Origin: CAZHTS01 sp964535315
Lineage (GTDB): Bacteria > Chloroflexota > Anaerolineae > Anaerolineales > Anaerolineaceae
Direction: 5' to 3'
DNA length: 64,000 nucleotides
Assembly: GCA_964535315.1 (NCBI GenBank)
Contig: CAZHTS010000018.1
Coordinates: forward strand, 1-64,000
How positions within the stretch are numbered: the stretch's first letter is position 1; the number at the start of each line of letters is the position of its first letter. This document shows, piece after piece, positions 8,876-17,223 of the stretch. Below the pieces are notes generated by a model, which was given only the letters and a program-made list of their open reading frames with translations, did not search any database and was not told the DNA's origin. A program made the translations under genes and the position numbers.

Positions 8876-9203
8876 ACAACGCTCCTCCTGACGCCTTATG
8901 CGCCAACACTGGGATTTATGAATTCGGCAACCAATGCCGGGCTACCCAACAACAAGAACCCACACCCCTGCTTTGAACAAACGAATCAAAAAATATTTGC
9001 CTTTTTAAACGTGCCCCAACGCCAACCGGCTCAAGCCAGTGTGGCTCGTTTTCCCTGCCGGCCCGTTACGAACTGCCAGCCCACAAGGGAGAAAACACAC
9101 TCCCCGGCGTTGGACGAATCTGTATTGTTATTTAGAAGATAGGGTGTACAGCTGAATGATCCACAACAACCACAGAAAAGATGAACTCAATCTGTATGCT
9201 AAG

Positions 9204-9230
9204 ATTATACACGCATGTCATAAAAGGCAA
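9204..9230 (-). promoter_or_regulatory. Possible cstA promoter
   Basis: Minus strand: TATAAT (9204-9209) with TTGCCT (9225-9230) at a short 15-base spacing. The -10 is perfect but the spacing is suboptimal. Confidence 0.4.
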
Positions 9231-9324
9231 GTTTCATTTGACTATGATTTTTGGCGAAATGTCACATCGTTCAGACAATTAAACCCGCATTTGTACCAAA
9301 AGTTACGCGCCGCCAATCCGATCC

Positions 9325-9360
9325 CTGGTCGCCGGGCGGGCATGCCGCCGCGGCGACCAG
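9325..9360 (-). terminator. Stem-loop after the nitroreductase gene
   Basis: Arms CTGGTCGCC (9325-9333) and GGCGACCAG (9352-9360) enclose further GC pairing. There is no T run on the minus strand, so it may stabilise the 3' end or assist factor-dependent stop rather than act alone. Confidence 0.4.
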
Positions 9361-9379
9361 AAAGACAACCCGCTTGCCT

Positions 9380-9952
9380 TTACAAATCCAGGATCAACGT
9401 ATCCAATGCACGCTTGGGGACATGGTGCACCGCGTCCGCCGTGCGCCAGTATTTGATGTCGCCATCCGCCCCCACCGGCTCGACCACAACCGTCTCCACC
9501 GGCTTGCCCAGCGCCAGCACCAGCACAATCTCGTACTGCGCCGGCAGATCGAGCACCTGCGCCAGTTCGGCCTTCTTGATCGAAGCAATCATACAACCGC
9601 CCAGGCCCAATTCCGCCGCCCCCAACAACATGCTTTGCACCACGATCCCGGGGTCGATGCCAAACGCCGGGCGGATGGTGGTGTCGCCGACGACCACAAT
9701 ATACGCCGACGGGCGTTCGCCTTCCACCGGCCCGGGCCAATCCTTCAAATATCCCGCCCACGCCAGGCAGTCAAAAATGCGGGCGTTCTTTTGCGCCTCG
9801 CACGACAGCACGTATTTGAGCGGCTGCGCATTCTGCGCCGAGGGGGACAGCCGCGCCAGATCCACCAGATCGCGCAGCGTCGCCTCACTAATCGCCACAG
9901 ACTGGTCAAAACGCCGGTAACTGCGGTTCTTGAAAACCAGTTCCTTGAGCAT
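9380..9952 (-). CDS. Nitroreductase family protein
   Basis: 190 residues, FMN-dependent NAD(P)H oxidoreductase fold. Family features: the start FKNRSYRRFD supplies the FMN phosphate-binding Arg residues, SPSAQNAQPLKYV is the second FMN segment, and PGIVVQSMLLGAAELGLGGC is the core helix with the glycine-rich turn. The short length fits the single-domain subfamily that forms dimers with flavin at the interface. GGAGG precedes the ATG at 9952. Substrates in this family range from nitro compounds to quinones and cannot be read from sequence. Confidence 0.9.
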   Translation of the reverse strand: MLKELVFKNRSYRRFDQSVAISEATLRDLVDLARLSPSAQNAQPLKYVLSCEAQKNARIFDCLAWAGYLKDWPGPVEGERPSAYIVVVGDTTIRPAFGIDPGIVVQSMLLGAAELGLGGCMIASIKKAELAQVLDLPAQYEIVLVLALGKPVETVVVEPVGADGDIKYWRTADAVHHVPKRALDTLILDL

Positions 9953-10059
9953 ATTTACCTCCGCCAATATTGAGGGAATCAAACCTGAGTTAATTTTAGC
10001 TTAATTCGTAAAATCGCCGCCCCAAAACAGGAACTTTTGCAGCCCCCCACCGCGCTTCG

Positions 10060-10068
10060 TGTTATGAT
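10060..10068 (+). promoter_or_regulatory. Extended -10 promoter of the EamA gene
   Basis: TGTTATGAT, an extended -10 element (TG-n-TATGAT), lies 44 bases before the ATG. No good -35 box is seen, as expected for this promoter type. Confidence 0.5.
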
Positions 10069-10111
10069 AGAGGCTCGGTTTTCACCTTGTTAATGGCAGG
10101 ATGGTTTTCAC

Positions 10112-10978
10112 ATGCAGCAAAGCGAACGCACCGATTGGTCGAGCATCGGTAAAGTGGCTCTGGGCGCCTTTTGTTACAGCACACTGATTCTGTTCACCCG
10201 CCTGACGCACGGACTGGATGCGATGAGCATTGCTTTCTTCCGGGCCTTTTTCGCCTTTCTGCTCTTCTGTCTGCTCTTGCCCGTTTATCGCCAGCCGCTG
10301 CAAATCGGCCGCTACCGCAAATCGATCTGGGTACTGGTCTGCGCCGGCATCGCCATGGGCGTGACCGCGGCCCTGTACATCTACGCCGTCCAACACACCA
10401 CCGCCGCCAACTCGGCCCTGCTGGTCAACTCGGCGCCCATTTACATCGCCTTCATCGCCCCCTGGCTGCTCAAAGAACAACGCCCCAAATATACCTGGCT
10501 CAGCCTGGCGCTCATCCTGGTCGGCATCCTGCTCATCACCGGCGTGCTGCAAAGCGGCCTCGACGTGCGCTCGCTGGAAGGCATCTTTGCCGGCGTCCTA
10601 TCGGGCTTTACCTATGCCCTTACCATGCTGTTCAGCCGCCTGCTGCGCGGCAAAGTTTCCGGTTTCACCCAGTCGTTCTGGAGCACCGGGGTGGCCGCCC
10701 TCATCCTCTTACCCTGGATGCTGCGCACCCCCACGGCCCTGATCTGCGAAAATATCTTCGTCCTCATTCCGCTGGGGGTCATCTCGCTGGGCATCGCCAG
10801 CCTGTTATATTTCGTCGCCCTGCAAAAGATCAAGGCGCAGGTGGTCAGCGTGGTCGCCATCCTTGAACCGGTCAGCGGCGTGCTGCTTGGCCTGCTGGTT
10901 TTCAACGAGCCGCTCAGCCTGCCCGCCGTCATCGGCAGCCTGCTGATCCTGGCCAGCATTTACCTGATCTCCAAATAA
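10112..10978 (+). CDS. EamA/DMT family transporter
   Basis: 288 residues with ten predicted membrane helices arranged as two EamA repeats (about 12-140 and 155-285). Repeat features include the helix-3/4 region ALYIYAVQHTTAANSALLVNSAPIYIAFIAP and, in the second half, ASLLYFVALQKIKAQVVSVVAILEPVSGVLLG with the family's conserved Glu-Pro. It is probably an exporter of amino acids or other metabolites, as is usual for the family; the substrate is unknown. The Shine-Dalgarno is weak (AGGATGG, about 12 bases upstream). It is a single-gene unit. Confidence 0.9.
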   Translation: MQQSERTDWSSIGKVALGAFCYSTLILFTRLTHGLDAMSIAFFRAFFAFLLFCLLLPVYRQPLQIGRYRKSIWVLVCAGIAMGVTAALYIYAVQHTTAANSALLVNSAPIYIAFIAPWLLKEQRPKYTWLSLALILVGILLITGVLQSGLDVRSLEGIFAGVLSGFTYALTMLFSRLLRGKVSGFTQSFWSTGVAALILLPWMLRTPTALICENIFVLIPLGVISLGIASLLYFVALQKIKAQVVSVVAILEPVSGVLLGLLVFNEPLSLPAVIGSLLILASIYLISK

Positions 10979-11045
10979 CCCTCGCCGGGGCAAACCCGCA
11001 GCGAACAAAACGTGTAAGAACTTTATAAGAAAGCGTTAATGGGCC

Positions 11046-11074
11046 TTGACTTCCCTCTGGAAGACAAGTATCAT
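11046..11074 (+). promoter_or_regulatory. groESL promoter
   Basis: -35 TTGACT (11046-11051), 17-base spacer, -10 TATCAT (11069-11074). The CIRCE operator begins three bases after the -10 box, so repressor binding would block initiation. Confidence 0.9.
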
Positions 11075-11076
11075 AG

Positions 11077-11115
11077 GGCTTGTTAGCACTCGAAACACAA
11101 GAGTGCTAACAAGCC
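11077..11115. promoter_or_regulatory. CIRCE operator (HrcA binding site)
   Basis: TTAGCACTC-N9-GAGTGCTAA at 11083-11109, an exact match to the CIRCE consensus. The arms extend to 15 bp each (11077-11091 and 11101-11115). HrcA binds CIRCE and represses chaperonin genes until heat shock (established). hrcA is not in the window. Confidence 0.97.
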
Positions 11116-11151
11116 TAAAACGCAAACCCTATCCTTGACCAGGAGGCATGT

Positions 11152-11448
11152 ATGTCCATCAGCTTGAAACCTTTAGGTAATCGTGTCGTTGTCGAACCGC
11201 TCGAGCAGGAAGAAGTGACTGCCGGCGGCATCGTGCTGCCCGAAACCGCCAAAGAAAAACCCCAGAAGGGTGTTGTCCTGTCCAGCGGCCCCGGCGACCG
11301 GGATGACAAAGGCAACCGCATCCCCATGGACCTCAAGGCCGGCGATACCGTACTGTTTGCCAAGTATGCCGGCACCGAAATCAAGATCGATGGCAAGAAG
11401 CTGTTGATCCTGCGCGAAAGCGATATCTTAGCCATTGTTGAAAAATAA
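11152..11448 (+). CDS. groES: Co-chaperonin GroES
   Basis: 98 residues, the usual length. The N-terminal LKPLGNRVVVEPLE, the mobile loop around residues 17-34 with AGGIVLPE, and the C-terminal GTEIKIDGKKLLILRESDILA are typical. It forms the heptameric lid over GroEL in the cytosol. AGGAGG (11141-11146) sits five bases before the ATG at 11152; another ATG four bases earlier is out of frame. It heads a two-gene operon with groEL 24 bases downstream under CIRCE control. Confidence 0.97.
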   Translation: MSISLKPLGNRVVVEPLEQEEVTAGGIVLPETAKEKPQKGVVLSSGPGDRDDKGNRIPMDLKAGDTVLFAKYAGTEIKIDGKKLLILRESDILAIVEK

Positions 11449-11472
11449 AAACTGAAATCAAAGGAGTCTCAT

Positions 11473-13104
11473 ATGGGAGCCAAGCAACTTGTTTTTTCTG
11501 AAGAAGCCCGCCGCCGATTGAAGAACGGCGTCGATATCGTCGCCAGCGCCGTCGCCACCACCCTGGGCCCCAAGGGCCGTAACGTGGCTGTGGACCGCAA
11601 ATTCGGTTCGCCCACCATCACGCACGATGGCGTGACTGTTGCCAAAGAAATCGAACTGGAAGATCCCTTTGAGAACATGGGCGCCCAGCTTCTGAAGGAA
11701 GCCGCCACCAAGACCAACGACATCGCCGGTGATGGCACCACCACCTCCACCGTGCTGGCGCACGCCATCGTCACCGAAGGTCTCAAGACCCTCGCCGCCG
11801 GCGCCAACCCCATGCTGCTCAAGCGTGGCATCGAAGTCGCCGCCAAGGCCGTGGCCGCTGAAATCACCAAGCAGGCCATCGAAGTCACCACCAAAGAAGA
11901 AATCGCCGACGTCGCCACCATTTCGGCCCAGGACCGCACCATCGGTGAGTTGATCGCCGAGGTCATGGACAAGGTCGGCAAAGACGGCGTCATCACCGTC
12001 GAAGAATCCAAGGGTCTCGAATTCGAGAAGGATTACGTCGAGGGTATGCAGTTTGATCGCGGCTACATCTCGCCCTACTTCGTCACCGATTCCGAGCACA
12101 TGGAATCCGTGATTGCCGAGCCCTACATCCTGATCTACGACAAGAAGATCTCGGCCGCGGCCGACATCGTCCCCATCCTCGAGAAGCTGGTGCAGATTGG
12201 CAAACGCGAACTGCTCATCATCGCCGAGGACATCGACGGCGAAGCCCTGGCTACCCTGGTGCTCAACAAACTGCGCGGCATGCTCAACGTGCTGGCCGTC
12301 AAGGCCCCTGGCTTTGGCGATCGCCGCAAGGCCATGTTGGGCGACATCGCCATCCTGACCGGTGGCCAGGTCATCTCTGAAGAGACCGGCCGCAAGCTCG
12401 AGACCGTCACCATCGCCGACCTGGGTCGCGCCGAGAAGGTCGTGTCCGACAAGGACAACACCACCCTCGTAGGCGGCAAGGGCAACGAGAAGGAGATCAA
12501 GGGTCGCATCGAGCAGATCCGGGTTGAGATCGACAAGACCACCAGCGATTACGACCGCGAAAAACTCCAGGAACGCCTGGCCAAGCTCAGCGGCGGGGTT
12601 GCCATCATCCGTGTTGGCGCCGCCACCGAGACCGAACTCAAGGAAAAGAAGCATCGCGTCGAAGACGCCCTGTCGGCCACCCGCGCCGCAGTGGAAGAAG
12701 GCATCGTTCCGGGCGGCGGTGTTGCCCTGATCAACGCCATGAATGCCCTGGATGGCCTCAAGCTCGACAACGAAGACGAGCAGATCGGCATCAACATCGT
12801 CCGCAAGGCCCTCGAAGTGCCCATGCGCAAGATCGTTGAGAACGCCGGTAAAGAAGGCTCGGTCGTGGTTGAGAACGTGCGCCAGACCCAGAAACGCGAA
12901 AAGTCTGTCCGCTATGGCTACGACGTGATGAGCGACGAGTACAAAGACATGGTCAAGGGCGGCGTCATCGATCCCGCCAAGGTGACCCGCGGCGCCCTCG
13001 AAAACGCTGCGTCCATCGCCGCCATGATCCTCACCACCGAAGCGTTGATCACCGACGTGCCCGAGAAGGAAAAACCCGCTCCTGCGCCCATGCCGGAGTA
13101 CTAA
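11473..13104 (+). CDS. groEL: Chaperonin GroEL
   Basis: 543 residues, the 60-kDa ring chaperonin that folds proteins in the cytosol with GroES. Visible features include the nucleotide site GDGTTTSTVLAHAI (about 86-99), the equatorial VEEGIVPGGGVALINA and AAVEEG region near 405-420, and the apical segments between. The C-terminus ends in a Pro/Ala/Met tail (APAPMPEY) instead of the Gly-Gly-Met repeats common in proteobacterial GroEL. AAGGAG precedes the ATG by seven bases. A terminator follows the gene. Confidence 0.97.
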   Translation: MGAKQLVFSEEARRRLKNGVDIVASAVATTLGPKGRNVAVDRKFGSPTITHDGVTVAKEIELEDPFENMGAQLLKEAATKTNDIAGDGTTTSTVLAHAIVTEGLKTLAAGANPMLLKRGIEVAAKAVAAEITKQAIEVTTKEEIADVATISAQDRTIGELIAEVMDKVGKDGVITVEESKGLEFEKDYVEGMQFDRGYISPYFVTDSEHMESVIAEPYILIYDKKISAAADIVPILEKLVQIGKRELLIIAEDIDGEALATLVLNKLRGMLNVLAVKAPGFGDRRKAMLGDIAILTGGQVISEETGRKLETVTIADLGRAEKVVSDKDNTTLVGGKGNEKEIKGRIEQIRVEIDKTTSDYDREKLQERLAKLSGGVAIIRVGAATETELKEKKHRVEDALSATRAAVEEGIVPGGGVALINAMNALDGLKLDNEDEQIGINIVRKALEVPMRKIVENAGKEGSVVVENVRQTQKREKSVRYGYDVMSDEYKDMVKGGVIDPAKVTRGALENAASIAAMILTTEALITDVPEKEKPAPAPMPEY

Positions 13105-13121
13105 ACCCACCGAATTTCGTG

Positions 13122-13162
13122 CTTTTCCCCGCTCTGTAGTACCCGGAGCGGGGAAAAGTTTG
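13122..13162 (+). terminator. Terminator of the groESL operon
   Basis: Arms 13122-13134 and 13146-13158 form a 13-bp stem with a CCCCGCTC/GAGCGGGG core, followed by TTTGTT. Confidence 0.85.
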
Positions 13163-13206
13163 TTAAAATGAGTAAATCTGTATTAAAATTCAGGCGGAGG
13201 TGAGCG

Positions 13207-13500
13207 ATGAGCATTCTTCTATGGCTGGTTACGATTGGTGCATACATCGGTTTGCATTTTTATCTGCGGTTGAATTTTTCGATCACCAACATGTGGCTGG
13301 CAGTGGCCGCCCTCGTGCTGGGCTTTATTTCTTTTGCCACCGGCAAACGGCTGTGGCTATTGGGCTCGTTCGGCGTTCTTTTCATGGGCATTGTTTTTCT
13401 CTATACCACCTTCCTGACGCGCGGCCTGATCGTCTGGTGGATCGCCGCCCTGGCAGTCGTCATCTTCATGGCGGTGCTGGCTTCGCTGCGCGAGCAGTAA
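13207..13500 (+). CDS. Small membrane protein of unknown function
   Basis: 97 residues forming three or four membrane helices (about 5-22, 28-45, 47-70, 74-93) with almost no loops. No family is recognised. GGAGGTG lies five bases before the ATG, so translation is well supported. Its stop codon is 21 bases before the foldase lipoprotein start, and both probably belong to one unit with the gene at 14449. Confidence 0.65.
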   Translation: MSILLWLVTIGAYIGLHFYLRLNFSITNMWLAVAALVLGFISFATGKRLWLLGSFGVLFMGIVFLYTTFLTRGLIVWWIAALAVVIFMAVLASLREQ

Positions 13501-13521
13501 GCAGACAAAAGGAGATCCAGT

Positions 13522-14433
13522 ATCATTAAGCAACGCACTTTTTCAATCTATCCGGTGCTCTTGTGCGCCCTCGGCCTGCTCGTAGCCGGCTGCAACGCCG
13601 GGCAGCAGACCCCGGCCCAGAGCGGCGCCCCGACTCAGCCGCCCACTCCCGCGGCCAGCCCGACCCCGCCCCCCCCTACCGCAACCCCGGTGCCTATGGC
13701 CGCTGTGGTCAACGGTGAGGGCATCCCCCTGGCCGAGATACAGGCCGAGTTACAGCGCTTCGTGGCAGCGACCACGCCATCTGCCAGCCTGAGCCCGGAG
13801 CAACAACGCCAGCGCGTCCTGGATGAATGGATCGACCAGACCCTGCTGGCCCAGGCCGCCCGCAAAGCGGGTTACAACCCGGACGAAGCCAGCATCCAGG
13901 AGCGCCAGGATCGTCTGGCCGCGCAGTTGGGTGGCCCGGCCGCCCTGGCCGACTGGCAGACACGCAACGGCTATACCCCCGAGAGTTTCCGCGCCGCGCT
14001 GTTGCGCAACATGCTGGCCGCCTGGCAACGCGATCAAATCGCCGCCAGCGTGCCGCCCAACGCCGAACAGATACATGCTCGCCAGATCCTGGTACTGAAC
14101 GAAAATCTGGCCAACCAGATTTCTCAAAATCTGAAACTTGGTACGGATTTTGCAGCCCTGGCTTTTCAGTACGATACGCAAACCGGTGGCGATCTGGGAT
14201 GGTTCCCGCGCGGTTATCTGACCCAGCCCGAGATCGAAAAAGCCGTCTTCGAGCTGCAACCCGGGCAGGTTAGCGCCGTCATTCAGACCAGCTACGGTTA
14301 CCATATCATTAAAGTGATCGAACGCGACCCGCAACGCCCGCTGACCCCTGAGACCTACCGGTTCTTACAACACCTGGCCATTCAAACCTGGTTGCAAGAG
14401 CAGCGCGCCCAAAGTAAAATTGAGATACGGTAA
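13522..14433 (+). CDS. Parvulin-type peptidyl-prolyl isomerase lipoprotein (PrsA/SurA-like)
   Basis: 303 residues if translation starts at ATC 13522. The signal peptide then reads (M)IKQRTFSIYPVLLCALGLLVAGC with a basic start and a VAGC lipobox. The next usable in-frame codon, GTG 13555, would remove the basic part, and there is no in-frame ATG back to the previous stop. AGGAG lies seven bases before the ATC. After a Pro/Thr linker comes a SurA-N-like region (AVVNGEGIPLAEIQAEL, 75-190) and a parvulin PpiC domain (about 195-285: HARQILVLNE, GGDLGWFPRG, TSYGYHIIKV). It should help fold exported proteins at the outer face of the membrane. ATT 13525 is another possible non-standard start. Confidence 0.88.
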   Translation: MIKQRTFSIYPVLLCALGLLVAGCNAGQQTPAQSGAPTQPPTPAASPTPPPPTATPVPMAAVVNGEGIPLAEIQAELQRFVAATTPSASLSPEQQRQRVLDEWIDQTLLAQAARKAGYNPDEASIQERQDRLAAQLGGPAALADWQTRNGYTPESFRAALLRNMLAAWQRDQIAASVPPNAEQIHARQILVLNENLANQISQNLKLGTDFAALAFQYDTQTGGDLGWFPRGYLTQPEIEKAVFELQPGQVSAVIQTSYGYHIIKVIERDPQRPLTPETYRFLQHLAIQTWLQEQRAQSKIEIR

Positions 14434-14448
14434 TCTAGAGGAGCAAAC

Positions 14449-15276
14449 ATGACACCAGCCAATCGCCCCAAACGCAGACGAACCCGCTCGAACAGCCGGG
14501 CGGCGCTCTGGAACGTGTTGACGATCCTGGTGTTACTGGCCATTCCGCTGGTCGTCGTTGTGGCCGTCATCATCTACCTGGACCCGACCAGCAGCCTCAA
14601 CCCGTACCCCCCACCGACCCTGCCGGCCACCATGGCGCTGCCGGTGGCGGTCAATGCCAGCCCCGCGCCTGCCGGCGAGACGTTACAGGCGGCATCTGCC
14701 ACCCCGGCGGTGACGCCCACCGCCACCGCCACCGCACAGCCCAGCGCCACCTACACCCTCGCCGCCAGCGACACCCCGGCCCCCACGCCGACCCATACCC
14801 CGACTGCCACTGAGGCGCCCACCGACCCGCCCATTCCCGGCCAAAACCTGACCCCCACCCGCAAGGCCAGCCGCTTCTTTTCTTTCGTCGCCCAATCCGA
14901 ACCCAAGGCGCTGGATGCTTCCATCTTCCGCGCCGAGCATACCTGCGATTGGATGGGGGTAGCCGGACAGGCGATCGACCTGCAAGGCAGCCCGGTACAC
15001 GGCATCCAGGTGCAGGTCGGCGGTTCAATCAACAAGCAACAGCTCGTGCCCATCACCAGCCTGACCGGCACCGCCCGCTGGTACGGCGAATCGGGGTACG
15101 AGATCACCCTGCCGTCCAAGCCGATCAACTCTACCGACAAATTGTGGGTGCGCCTGCTCGACCAGTCCGGCATCCAGATCTCGGAAATGGTGTTTTTCAA
15201 CACCTACGCCGACTGCCAGCGCAACCTGACGGTGGTGAACTTCAAACAGATACGCCAGCAGCAATCCGTACCCTGA
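14449..15276 (+). CDS. Single-pass membrane protein with Thr/Pro linker and C-terminal beta domain
   Basis: 275 residues. A strongly basic cytosolic start (PKRRRTRSNSR) is followed by one membrane helix (about 23-45), a long Thr/Ala/Pro linker (50-135), and a folded domain of about 130 residues with two cysteines (HTCDW, YADCQ) that could form a disulphide. The domain is beta-rich (GVAGQAIDLQGSPVHGIQVQVGG...) and looks like a carboxypeptidase-regulatory or similar Ig-like fold, which is a guess. GAGGAG precedes the ATG, 15 bases after the foldase stop, so the two are co-expressed. Confidence 0.7.
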   Translation: MTPANRPKRRRTRSNSRAALWNVLTILVLLAIPLVVVVAVIIYLDPTSSLNPYPPPTLPATMALPVAVNASPAPAGETLQAASATPAVTPTATATAQPSATYTLAASDTPAPTPTHTPTATEAPTDPPIPGQNLTPTRKASRFFSFVAQSEPKALDASIFRAEHTCDWMGVAGQAIDLQGSPVHGIQVQVGGSINKQQLVPITSLTGTARWYGESGYEITLPSKPINSTDKLWVRLLDQSGIQISEMVFFNTYADCQRNLTVVNFKQIRQQQSVP

Positions 15277-15286
15277 GCCCGGACGC

Positions 15287-16057
15287 TCACTGCCTGCGCT
15301 GGCGCACCACCTCAAACAATAGCACCCCGGCTGCCACGGCCGCATTTAATGACTCGCTGCGCCCCGGCATAGGGATGGTAACGTAGTCGGTACACAGCCG
15401 CCGCGCCTCGGCGCTGGCACCCTCGGCCTCGCCGCCCACCACCAGCGCCAACGGCTGGCGGAAATCGGCCTGCCAGCACACCACCCCCTGCTCGGCCTCC
15501 GCCACAAACACCCGCAGCGGGCGGCACAGCGCTTCGATCTGCGCCCAATCCAACGCCAACACCGGCAGGCGAAAATGCGCCCCCATCCCGGAACGTACGA
15601 CTTTGGGCGCAAATGCATCGGTCGTGCCGGGCGGCAAGAGCACCGCCTGCGCCCCGGCAGCCGCTGCGCTGCGCAACAACGTTCCCATGTTTCCCGGATC
15701 GCGCAGCCCATCGGCAACCACCACAAAATCCGGGCGTCGCGGCAAGGGGAACGCCCGCCGCGGCAGCACCGCCAGAATGCCCTGGCTGGCCTCCGTCTCG
15801 CTCAATTCCTCCAGCAGCCTGGCGGCGACCTCTTCGGTTTCCACCCCGGCCTGAGCAAAACGGGCGATCAACTGCTGGCCGCGTTCAGAGAGACGCTCGC
15901 TGTACAGGACAAAACGCGGCAGCCAGCCGGCAAGCAGCGCTTCCTCTGCCAGCCGCACCCCTTCCACCACAAAGGCCCCGGCCTCGTCACGCTCCTTGCG
16001 CCGCCCCAGCAAGGCGCGCGCCAGTTGGATACGGGCGTTGTGCGCCGAAGTGATCAT
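15287..16057 (-). CDS. SpoU/TrmH-family RNA 2'-O-methyltransferase
   Basis: 256 residues. The C-terminal SPOUT knot carries the three family motifs: DGLRDPGNMGTLLRSAAAAG (motif 1, about 115-134), ALVVGGEAEGAS (motif 2) and IPMPGRSESLNAAVAAGVLLFE (motif 3). The N-terminal 100 residues form the L30e-like RNA-binding domain (SAHNARIQLARALLGRRKERDEAGAFVVEGVRL), so this is the rRNA-type subgroup (TsnR/RlmB-like) using S-adenosylmethionine. The exact target nucleotide cannot be told. The ATG at 16057 overlaps the TGA of the macro-domain gene (ATGA), which indicates translational coupling. Confidence 0.9.
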   Translation of the reverse strand: MITSAHNARIQLARALLGRRKERDEAGAFVVEGVRLAEEALLAGWLPRFVLYSERLSERGQQLIARFAQAGVETEEVAARLLEELSETEASQGILAVLPRRAFPLPRRPDFVVVADGLRDPGNMGTLLRSAAAAGAQAVLLPPGTTDAFAPKVVRSGMGAHFRLPVLALDWAQIEALCRPLRVFVAEAEQGVVCWQADFRQPLALVVGGEAEGASAEARRLCTDYVTIPMPGRSESLNAAVAAGVLLFEVVRQRRQ

Positions 16058-16626
16058 AGCGCCCCGCCGCATTGCGATTGAAAAACGTACAGGAAAGTCT
16101 CCAGCGTGGCCACATCATACAGAACCAGGCGCATCAGCCTGACCCGCGCCGGCGTCCGCCGCAGTGTCTCACAAAAAATACGCGCCGCCCGTTCCACCGG
16201 GAAACCATAGATCCCGGTCGAGATGGCCGGGAAAGCAATCGACTGGACGCCCAACCGGTCGGCCAGGCGCAGACTGCCGCGAATGGCGTCCGCCAGTTTA
16301 CGATCCTCATCGCCCTCGCCCAACACCGGCCCCACGGCGTGGATCACGTAGCGGCAGGGCAAACTGCCCGCCCCGGTGTATGCGGGCTCTTCGTGGCTCA
16401 CCGGCCCGTGCTGGCGCACCCAGGCGTTGCTCTCAGCCTGGATGGCCGCCCCGCCGCGCCGTGCAATCGCCCCGGCCACCCCCGCCCCATGTAAAAGCTG
16501 CGAGTTCGCTGCGTTGACAATCGCATCCACCGTCTCCTGTGTGATGTCACCCTGCACAATCTCTATGATCCGTCCCCCCGCCAGCGGGAATGTCGCATTC
16601 AAAGGCCCCATCCTCTCCGTTTCCAT
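16054..16626 (-). CDS. Macro-domain ADP-ribose-binding protein
   Basis: 190 residues, one macro domain. Signature segments are GDITQETVDAIVNAANSQLL, HGAGVAGAIARRGG and AISTGIYGFPVERAARI, which form the ADP-ribose pocket. The Asn-Ala-Ala-Asn and Gly-rich loop match the YmdB/MacroD-like group, whose members hydrolyse O-acetyl-ADP-ribose or remove ADP-ribose from proteins or RNA. The start at 16626 follows AAGGGGAAA by several bases; an ATG at 16611 lies too close to GGAGAGG. Its stop overlaps the methyltransferase start by four bases, so the pair may act on RNA together (inference). Confidence 0.9.
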   Translation of the reverse strand: METERMGPLNATFPLAGGRIIEIVQGDITQETVDAIVNAANSQLLHGAGVAGAIARRGGAAIQAESNAWVRQHGPVSHEEPAYTGAGSLPCRYVIHAVGPVLGEGDEDRKLADAIRGSLRLADRLGVQSIAFPAISTGIYGFPVERAARIFCETLRRTPARVRLMRLVLYDVATLETFLYVFQSQCGGAL

Positions 16627-16730
16627 AAATTCGTTTCCCCTTTCTCTGCCAGGAGTTTTTGCCCGGCCCCGTCCCAGAACATGCCCAAAACCACACCTAT
16701 GACAATTATCCATACCCAATTAAGTATAAC

Positions 16731-16760
16731 AAAAACAGGATGTTCTGACGAACATCCTGT
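16731..16760 (-). terminator. Terminator of the infC-rpmI-rplT operon
   Basis: Arms ACAGGATGTTC (16735-16745) and its complement (16750-16760), followed on the minus strand by TTTTTGTT. Confidence 0.9.
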
Positions 16761-16781
16761 CAAATTCGACATTCAAGGAGC

Positions 16782-17132
16782 TTAAGCAGCCTTGGCTTTG
16801 GTGACCACGGCGCTGAACGCCTGGGGGTCGCGCACGGCCAGATCGGCAAGCATCTTACGATTCAAAACGATACCGGCCTGCTTCATCCCGTACACCAGGC
16901 GGCTGTAGCTCAGTCCGTTCAGACGAGCAGCAGCGTTGATGCGCGCGATCCACAGACGGCGCAAGTCACGTTTGCGCACGCGACGATCACGGGTGGCATA
17001 CCACAGGCTCTTCAACATGGCTTCGTTCGCCCGGCGGAACAGGCGATGACGGCTGCCGAAGTAGCCCTGGTTCATCTTCAAAACTTTCTTGTGGCGGAGA
17101 TGCCCTTGCGGACCTCCCTTAACACGAGCCAT
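16782..17132 (-). CDS. rplT: 50S ribosomal protein L20
   Basis: 116 residues, normal length. The basic N-terminus (ARVKGGPQGHLRHKKVLKMNQGYFGSRHRLFRRANEAMLKSLWYATRDRR region) and the C-terminal RINAAARLNGLSYSRLVYGM are diagnostic. It binds 23S rRNA early in large-subunit assembly. AAGGAG precedes the ATG. It is the last gene of infC-rpmI-rplT; in other bacteria L20 represses this operon, but no obvious L20-binding mimic was identified here. Confidence 0.97.
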   Translation of the reverse strand: MARVKGGPQGHLRHKKVLKMNQGYFGSRHRLFRRANEAMLKSLWYATRDRRVRKRDLRRLWIARINAAARLNGLSYSRLVYGMKQAGIVLNRKMLADLAVRDPQAFSAVVTKAKAA

Positions 17133-17223
17133 AATTACTCCTTTGCAAACCCCTGGGCGTCGGTGAAATCACCCGTTATAAACACCCAACGGCCGCACCC
17201 AAACCGGATACGAACAGCCTTAC

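Larger units (their letters stand above)
8876..9379. other. Intergenic region between cstA and the nitroreductase gene
   Basis: 504 bases without a credible gene. It holds a possible minus-strand promoter (9204-9230), which would give cstA a leader of about 320 bases, and a GC-rich stem-loop at 9325-9360 behind the nitroreductase gene. A plus-strand open frame at 9156-9920 is antisense to the nitroreductase and has no family features. Confidence 0.6.

Noticed and set aside
9156..9920. 254-residue plus-strand frame spanning a gap
   Set aside because: Mostly antisense to the nitroreductase gene; no ribosome binding site and no conserved segment.
11458..13110. 550-residue frame antisense to groEL
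   Set aside because: Produced by the strong third-position GC bias of groEL; composition rich in Gly, Asp and His without any family pattern.
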